A program made the position numbers and the translations under genes. From NCBI GenBank assembly GCA_049973945.1, contig JBMFJH010000002.1, forward strand, positions 55,124 through 119,123: a DNA stretch of 64,000 nucleotides, written 5' to 3'. How positions within the stretch are numbered: the stretch's first letter is position 1; each line of letters opens with the position of its first letter. The notes under the pieces are model-generated. The model ran no database searches and was not told the origin of the DNA. It worked only from the letters and a program-made list of their open reading frames with translations. This DNA is from Acd1 sp049973945 (GTDB taxonomy: Archaea > Thermoproteota > Thermoprotei_A > Sulfolobales > Sulfolobaceae). Below are positions 59,260-64,000 of the stretch, piece after piece.

Positions 59260-60727
59260 GGGCTAAGGCCAAGCCCAACAGGGCGGCCAAGATAGAAATC
59301 GTTCCGTCCTTTAGGAAGAAGTAGACGAGGAGCGAGGCGAGGAAGGCCGTAACGATAGCTAGATCCCTAGACCTCTCCTCCCTCCTGACCTGAACCGGTT
59401 TTTCCAGCAGGGACATCTTGAATTTCCTCAGCACGTCGTTGAAGAGGCTTCTGGCCTCGTCTATCATGGCGGGGAGGAGCAGGTTCCTCTCTTCGATGAA
59501 CTTGACCAGGTTGTCGAAGAACTTGAAGTCTGGGTCGATCATAACGCACGTCCCGCCCAATAACGAGGTCATCCTGATGTAGAGGACTAGGCTCTGCGGG
59601 AGTCTTAGGGGGAACCTGTAGAACACCTCGTTGGCGGCCTTGATGAAGGTCTCGACCTCAAGGGTCTCCGGGGTCACGCCCTGGAAGTTCTTTAGGAAAA
59701 GTTCAAGCCCCCTGACTAGGAGCTCCCTGTCGGCCGTGGGGTCTACGGCCCCCAGCTCCTCGAGGGCCTTCACCAGCATCGGCGCGTCGAGCCTGACCAA
59801 AGCCGAGTAGACCCTGAGCAGCCTGTTTCTAGTCTCCTTGTCAAGCCTCCCAACCATGCCGTAGTCGTAGAGGATTAAGTTCCCCTTCTCGTCGACCGCT
59901 ATGTTCCCCGGGTGGGGGTCTGCGTGGAAGTACTCCTTCTCTAGAAGCATCGCCATGAAGACCCTGAAGACCCTGTAGGCGAGCTCCTTGGGCGGGACTA
60001 TCCTCTTCGCCTCCTCGCTCGTGACCTTGTAGCCCGGCAGGTACTCCATGACTATAACCCTCTTCGTCGCCCCCAGGAGCTTCGGCACCCTCACGTCGGG
60101 GAACTCCCTTAGCTCCTCCTCGAGCTTCCTCATGTAGAAGGACTCCTTCTCGAAGTCCATCTCCTCGAAGATCCTCCTCGAGAAGTCGTTGATTATCACC
60201 CTTATCGTCTCGTAGAACGCCTCGTCGAAGACGTACTTCAAGAGGGGGGAGAGGGACTTCATGACCTCTATGTCGACCCTGACGACCTCCTCAATCCTGG
60301 GCCTCCTAACCTTTATCGCCACTTTCCTCCCGTCCTCGAGCTCGGCGAGGTGTACCTGGGCAATCGAGGCTGAGCTCACGGGCTCCCTCTCCACCCTCTT
60401 GACCCTGAAGCCCAGCTTCCTCAAGTCCTCCAGGACGTAAGGCTCTACCTCTTCCCACTTCGCCGGGGGGACTTGGTCCTGGAGCTTAGAGAGCTCCTTG
60501 AGGTAGGGCTCGGGGAAGACGTCGGAGTGAACAGAGAGTACCTGGCCGAACTTTATGTATGTGGGGGCGAGCTTTATGAAGGCCTCGACCAGTTTCCTCG
60601 CCTCTTCCGCCGCTTCCTCCTCGCCTATCTCCTCGCCTCTCCTGGTCTTCTCCCTTATCCTCCTCAGCGCGAGAACCCTAGGGCCCAAGAGGAAGACCGT
60701 CTGCAAGGTCCTGCTGTACTTGTTCAA
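59246..60727 (-). CDS. ABC1/UbiB-family kinase-like protein
   Basis: A 493-residue protein: KxGQ motif YIKFGQVLSVHSDVFPEPY (59-62), the A-rich SSASIAQVHLAEL loop, IFEEMDFEKES, YFHADPHPGN and a YDYGMVGR segment, then two C-terminal membrane helices. UbiB proteins are atypical kinases/ATPases that serve quinone or lipid handling at the membrane. Confidence 0.9.
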   Translation of the reverse strand: MNKYSRTLQTVFLLGPRVLALRRIREKTRRGEEIGEEEAAEEARKLVEAFIKLAPTYIKFGQVLSVHSDVFPEPYLKELSKLQDQVPPAKWEEVEPYVLEDLRKLGFRVKRVEREPVSSASIAQVHLAELEDGRKVAIKVRRPRIEEVVRVDIEVMKSLSPLLKYVFDEAFYETIRVIINDFSRRIFEEMDFEKESFYMRKLEEELREFPDVRVPKLLGATKRVIVMEYLPGYKVTSEEAKRIVPPKELAYRVFRVFMAMLLEKEYFHADPHPGNIAVDEKGNLILYDYGMVGRLDKETRNRLLRVYSALVRLDAPMLVKALEELGAVDPTADRELLVRGLELFLKNFQGVTPETLEVETFIKAANEVFYRFPLRLPQSLVLYIRMTSLLGGTCVMIDPDFKFFDNLVKFIEERNLLLPAMIDEARSLFNDVLRKFKMSLLEKPVQVRREERSRDLAIVTAFLASLLVYFFLKDGTISILAALLGLALALRRA

Positions 60728-60783
60728 CAGTATCTTTCGGGTCTCACCCCTTTTAAGCGGTTCACGGCGCTAAGGGAGAACAC

Positions 60784-60981
60784 GTGGCCAGGAAGTACTG
60801 TCCCAGGTGCAAGGCCACGGTGGAGGAGAAGGTGATTAGGGAGGGGAACAGGGTGACCAAGGTCTGTCCCAACTGCGGGTTCGTGTTCATAAGCTACGAG
60901 ATCGGCAAGGGGGTGCTGATCTTCAACAACGAGCCCGTGCCAGACAAGATCCCTGCCACTAAGGCGAGGTCCGGCTTCTGA
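60784..60981 (+). CDS. small double zinc-finger protein
   Basis: A 65-residue protein with KYCPRCKATVEE and KVCPNCGFVF, two CxxC pairs making one zinc ribbon as in transcription-factor-like proteins. GTG start; TTTTAAG about 30 bases upstream suits a leaderless message. DNA- or RNA-binding adaptor role is likely, unproven. Confidence 0.75.
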   Translation: MARKYCPRCKATVEEKVIREGNRVTKVCPNCGFVFISYEIGKGVLIFNNEPVPDKIPATKARSGF

Positions 60982-61020
60982 AAGGGAAGCTTTATTCCAG
61001 TCTCAACTTCTATCGCTTGA

Positions 61021-62463
61021 ATGCAGGACCTCCTCGAAGCTTACAAGAAGGTCTGGGCTTTAGAGCACGCGATGTCCCTCATGGGCTGGGACCAGGAGAC
61101 CTACATGCCGACTGCTGGCGCAGAGCTCAGGGGCCAGGCCTTCGCCTACCTCGAGCTGATCTCCAAAGAGCTCACGCTCTCCCTGAAGCCCCTAGTGGAG
61201 AAGTACAGCAAGAGGGAGGATTTGGACGACTTCGGCAGGGGGGTCATCAGAGTCCTGGAGAGGTCCATAAGGTATTACGAGAGGGTTCCCGAGGAGGTGA
61301 TCAGGGAACTCAACGCCCTGTTGCCCAAGTCGCAAGTCGCGTGGAGGAAGGCCAAAGAGAGGAACGACTTCGGGTCGTTCAAGCCTTACCTCGAGAAGAT
61401 CGTCGAGCTCGAGAGGAAGATCGCGGAGGCCTGGGGGTATGAAAGGGAGCCGTACGACGCCCTGCTCGACCTCTACGAGGAGGGGTTGACCGCTAGGGAC
61501 GTGGAAGCGCTCTTCTCCAGGCTCTTGCCGACGCTCGCTGACTTGCTCAAGAAGGAGAGGTTCCCCAGGGAGCACGAGCTCGAGAAGGTGGAGTACAGGA
61601 GGGAGGACATGGAGAGGGTGAACAGGGAAGTCCTAGACCTGATTGGCTTCCCCTGGGACAGGTTCAGGCTCGACGTTTCAGCCCACCCCTTCACCCAGTC
61701 CATGTCGCCGGACGACGTGAGGATAACGACCAGATATGAAGGCAAGGACTTCAGGTCTACACTGTTCAGCGTGATACACGAGGGCGGGCACGCGCTTTAC
61801 GACCTGAACATATCGAGGGAGTTGGCCATGACCCCCGTAGGTAAAGGTGTATCCCTGGGGATCCACGAGGGGCAGTCCAGGTTCTGGGAGAACGTGATAG
61901 GGAGAAGTAAAGGGTTCGTTGGGTTGATCTACCCCATCCTCAGGAAGCACCTCGGGTTCCTGAAGGGTTACAAAGAGGAGGACGTGTACAGCTACTTCAA
62001 CGTCGTGAGGCCCTCACTGATTAGGGTGGACGCGGACGAGCTCACCTACAACTTCCACATAGCCGTGAGGTTCTTCCTCGAGAGGGAAATGATGAACGAG
62101 GGGCTCAAAGTCTCGGAAGTCCCGGCCAGGTGGGAGGAGCTCTACGAGAAGTACCTCGGGGTGAGGCCGAGGAGCTACTCGGAGGGCGTCCTCCAGGACA
62201 TCCACTGGTCCATGGGCTCCTTCGGCTACTTCCCGACTTACACGCTGGGCAACGTGGTCGCTGCTATGGCGTGGAAGAACATACCTAAGCTTAGGGACAA
62301 CGTCGCGGACGGTGATTTCGAGGAAATCAAGGCGTTTTTAAGGGAAAAGATTTGGAAGTGGGGAGCCGTGTACGCGCCCAAGGAGCTGCTGAGGAGGGCC
62401 TACGGGAGTGAGTACGACCCAGAGGCGTTGGTCGAGTATTTGAGGGAAAAGTACGTTCCCTGA
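61021..62463 (+). CDS. M32-family metallocarboxypeptidase
   Basis: A 480-residue carboxypeptidase Taq family protein: MGWDQETYMP near the start, DVRITTRYEGKDFRSTLFSV, IHEGGHALYD (H253, E254, H257), IHEGQSRFWENVIGRS (281-297), and VRPSLIRVDADELTYNFHI. Removes C-terminal residues from peptides. Bases 61911-62074 recur without a mismatch at 63676-63839, so part of the gene has been copied downstream. Confidence 0.92.
   Translation: MQDLLEAYKKVWALEHAMSLMGWDQETYMPTAGAELRGQAFAYLELISKELTLSLKPLVEKYSKREDLDDFGRGVIRVLERSIRYYERVPEEVIRELNALLPKSQVAWRKAKERNDFGSFKPYLEKIVELERKIAEAWGYEREPYDALLDLYEEGLTARDVEALFSRLLPTLADLLKKERFPREHELEKVEYRREDMERVNREVLDLIGFPWDRFRLDVSAHPFTQSMSPDDVRITTRYEGKDFRSTLFSVIHEGGHALYDLNISRELAMTPVGKGVSLGIHEGQSRFWENVIGRSKGFVGLIYPILRKHLGFLKGYKEEDVYSYFNVVRPSLIRVDADELTYNFHIAVRFFLEREMMNEGLKVSEVPARWEELYEKYLGVRPRSYSEGVLQDIHWSMGSFGYFPTYTLGNVVAAMAWKNIPKLRDNVADGDFEEIKAFLREKIWKWGAVYAPKELLRRAYGSEYDPEALVEYLREKYVP
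61911..62074 (+). repeat. 164-bp perfect direct repeat, copy inside the M32 gene
   Basis: Identical to 63676-63839 base for base. It covers GFVGLIYPILRKHLGFLKGY to AVRF, residues 297-351 of the M32 protein. Left of it the two sites share no similarity; right of it they remain related only at the protein level for a dozen residues. Confidence 0.85.
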
Positions 62464-62603
62464 GATCGCTACGTACTTAACTGCCGAAAACGGGAGTTTC
62501 GACCTGCAGAAACCCTCAACTTCACTATTAACCACGCGTACGGCTCTGCCGATCCCCAATTGGCGCCTTTCGGCTAAGGTGGGCACCCCGTAGAGGAAGC
62601 CCG

Positions 62604-63449
62604 TTAGTTCTCGGCCCAACCGAAGACCCTAGGCGTCCTAGGCTTAGGGTTTGGATTTATCAGTATCCCCCGCCTTATAGTTTCCGGCACTCCCTGCTCC
62701 AGGGTGACGTCGTCCCCATCTATTCTGGCTAGTACTTTGATGCCACCGGCGAAGAGGTGGACTCCTTGGGCCTCCGAGGCCCACTTGAATTTGACGTACT
62801 TAAACCGGTTGACGAGCTTCACGCCGGGCTTCAGCAGGGCCTTCACCCCCTCAATCTCCTCGAGCTTAGCGTTCTTGAGGGCGAACCCTATCCTCGTACC
62901 AGGCAACACCCTCTCTTGGTCTTCGTCAAGGACCTGAATGCTCTTCACTTCGACTTCCTTCATCATGGGGTAGGCGATCAGCTTGTCGTGGACGCTTACT
63001 TCCGTGAGGGCGAAACCTAACACTACTGTCCCGACGCCCCTGACGTTGAACGCCCTGTCGACGTAGACGTAGCCCGAGTCGTTAGGCTGCCTGTCGAGTT
63101 CAGCGAATTCTCTCACCATCTTCGACAGGTTGAGCTCCCCAAAGTACTTCAGGAAGGACTCTCTGTCCTCGGTCATCACGAGACCGGTCAGCCCTGAGGC
63201 CTCGGCCATGAGGGCGAGCTCCGCCGCTAAGGCGTCGAACCTGCTCACTTTCAGGTAGAAGGACGTCGATAGAGAGATAGCCTCCGCCTGATCCATGAAC
63301 TTCTCCGGGACTAGTACGGAGCGGATTAGATCGCCGATCCTCCTGTAATAAATGTGAGACTCGGTTTTCTTCCCCAAGCTCTCCGCTATCCTAACGGCTT
63401 CGCTAACGTCGCTGGCCAGAACCGCCGATATCGACCCCCTGAAAGCCAT
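62604..63449 (-). CDS. EF-Tu domain-2-like protein without G domain (aSelB-like)
   Basis: A 281-residue protein. Residues about 125-210 match translation-factor domain 2 (YVYVDRAFNVRGVGTVVLGF, ALTEVSVHDKLIAYPMMKEV, VKSIQVLDEDQERVLPGTRI), and the rest looks like domain 3 of SelB/EF-1A. The first 120 residues are not a GTPase: no P-loop, no DxxG, no NKxD. Likely a degenerate SelB paralogue; function unknown. Confidence 0.72.
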   Translation of the reverse strand: MAFRGSISAVLASDVSEAVRIAESLGKKTESHIYYRRIGDLIRSVLVPEKFMDQAEAISLSTSFYLKVSRFDALAAELALMAEASGLTGLVMTEDRESFLKYFGELNLSKMVREFAELDRQPNDSGYVYVDRAFNVRGVGTVVLGFALTEVSVHDKLIAYPMMKEVEVKSIQVLDEDQERVLPGTRIGFALKNAKLEEIEGVKALLKPGVKLVNRFKYVKFKWASEAQGVHLFAGGIKVLARIDGDDVTLEQGVPETIRRGILINPNPKPRTPRVFGWAEN

Positions 63450-63675
63450 GAAGAGGTAACGGTCGTCCTTGCATTAAAGCTCTTCGCGGACAGTTGAGGG
63501 TAAAGGCGGAAAACTCGTTCGGTGTCGTGAACCTCCCCTAGGCGTAACAGAACGAACCGCAGTCGCCCTGGCTTCCGCCCCCACAGCTTGGTGAATGGTC
63601 GTTTTCGCTTTTCCGAATTTCAAACCCTTTTAAGGGCATTAAGACTCGCCACTTTTTCTGATTTATAACTCCACT

Positions 63676-63839
63676 AGGGTTCGTTGGGTTGATCTACCCC
63701 ATCCTCAGGAAGCACCTCGGGTTCCTGAAGGGTTACAAAGAGGAGGACGTGTACAGCTACTTCAACGTCGTGAGGCCCTCACTGATTAGGGTGGACGCGG
63801 ACGAGCTCACCTACAACTTCCACATAGCCGTGAGGTTCT
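63676..63839 (+). repeat. 164-bp perfect direct repeat, downstream copy
   Basis: Second copy of 61911-62074. It starts just after a TATA-like GATTTATAACT (63659-63669). Offset between copies is 1765 bases. Confidence 0.85.
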
Positions 63840-63931
63840 ACTTAAAGAGGGAGATGGCGAACGAGGAGTTCAACACATCCCCTTATTTTAGTGTCGTAAC
63901 GAGAACGTTTAACAAATTATATAAATCTTAA
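63689..63931 (+). pseudogene. M32 carboxypeptidase fragment (chimeric)
   Basis: From TTG 63689 an 80-residue frame starts IYPILRKHLGFLKGYKEEDV, identical to the M32 protein up to AVRF, then continues YLKREMANEEF, similar but not identical to FLEREMMNEGL, and ends in unrelated sequence. It lacks the zinc site. A piece of a diverged M32 copy joined to a perfect copy segment; no function expected, though a promoter lies before it. Confidence 0.6.
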
Positions 63932-63942
63932 AAAAACAACTT
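63925..63942 (-). terminator. oligo-T terminator after the edge gene
   Basis: The minus strand reads GTTGTTTTTTTAAG directly past the partial gene's stop, a seven-base T-run typical of archaeal termination. Confidence 0.45.
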
Positions 63943-63952
63943 GGCTTTACGT

Positions 63953-64000
63953 TCAGGCACCGCCGTACACGGCAGCTACCTGGACGACCTGGCCGTTGGA
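63953..64000 (-). CDS. C-terminal end of a gene running off the window
   Basis: On the minus strand the window edge reads SNGQVVQVAAVYGGA then TGA at 63953-63955, followed by T-rich sequence (GTTGTTTTTTTAAG). The frame is open to the edge and GC-rich like real genes here. Product not identifiable from 15 residues. Confidence 0.4.
   Translation of the reverse strand, partial: SNGQVVQVAAVYGGA

Noticed and set aside
1..64000. CRISPR arrays
   Set aside because: I saw no run of regularly spaced repeats on either strand; the only repeats are the tRNA-Glu copy, the 26-bp pair, the 164-bp pair and short inverted repeats.

Overview
The window looks like a chromosome segment of a thermoacidophilic crenarchaeon of the order Sulfolobales. 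The basis is archaeal TATA boxes about 25-30 bases before many start codons (leaderless genes), frequent TTG/GTG starts, a tRNA-Glu with a non-canonical intron, class III (archaeal type IV pilin) signal peptides, and a complete sHdr sulfur-oxidation cluster with lipoate-binding protein and lipoate ligase. Most of the window is visibly GC-rich, which would suit a high-GC member such as a Sulfodiicoccus-like organism (inference); the stretch from about 38 to 45.4 kb is visibly AT-rich.

Layout. 0.2-5.6 kb: a wHTH/AAA-ATPase pair, a TatD-like hydrolase, a DUF123 protein overlapping a Csx1-like CARF-HEPN candidate with no CRISPR array nearby, a sulfite-oxidase-like molybdoprotein with a frameshifted 3' end, and a metallopeptidase-like protein. 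5.7-7.5 kb: three pilin-like genes. 7.6-11.3 kb: cupin, TPP enzyme, UPF0210 and an ACT-domain protein. 11.4-20.9 kb: the sulfur-oxidation locus (lipoate ligase, LbpA, OsmC, hdrB2, hdrC2, hyp, hdrA, hdrB1, hdrC1 and associated hypotheticals, plus a 19-residue mini-ORF with its own promoter). 21-28.7 kb: methyltransferase, YHS-like mini-protein with DUF1641, redox protein, SfsA, LOG-like protein, VapBC, a frameshifted EamA transporter and a formate-dehydrogenase-like molybdoenzyme. 28.7-36.4 kb: secreted and membrane proteins, two glycosyltransferases, and a pair of related secreted proteins next to a membrane-anchored HTH regulator.

36.6-45.4 kb is an accessory island. It starts at tRNA-Glu. 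A decayed tRNA-Glu copy lies 5.2 kb further on, each tRNA copy is followed by a decayed wHTH gene, and a 26-bp direct repeat flanks 38.0-44.7 kb. The two ends of an AIR-synthase-like gene lie on either side of the AT-rich block in the same strand and order, so the block appears to have split that gene. Cargo is small membrane proteins, an ABC exporter, VapBC and nucleotidyltransferase relics, a PaREP1-like protein and an overlapping two-gene module that may be a new toxin-antitoxin-like pair.

46.1-64 kb returns to GC-rich chromosomal genes: an MBL-fold hydrolase, a Bat-type HTH regulator with a frameshifted DUF488 gene, membrane proteins, a SelW-like protein, an ammonium transporter, pyrimidine-dimer glycosylase, RNA m5C methyltransferase, dCTP deaminase, a LutA/LutB-like operon with MarR, a 24-residue mini-protein upstream of Hsp20, an ABC1/UbiB kinase, an M32 carboxypeptidase with a 164-bp perfect partial copy 1.8 kb downstream, and an orphan EF-Tu domain 2 protein. 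Three genes show single-base indels that break otherwise intact reading frames, so either sequence error or recent decay should be considered there.
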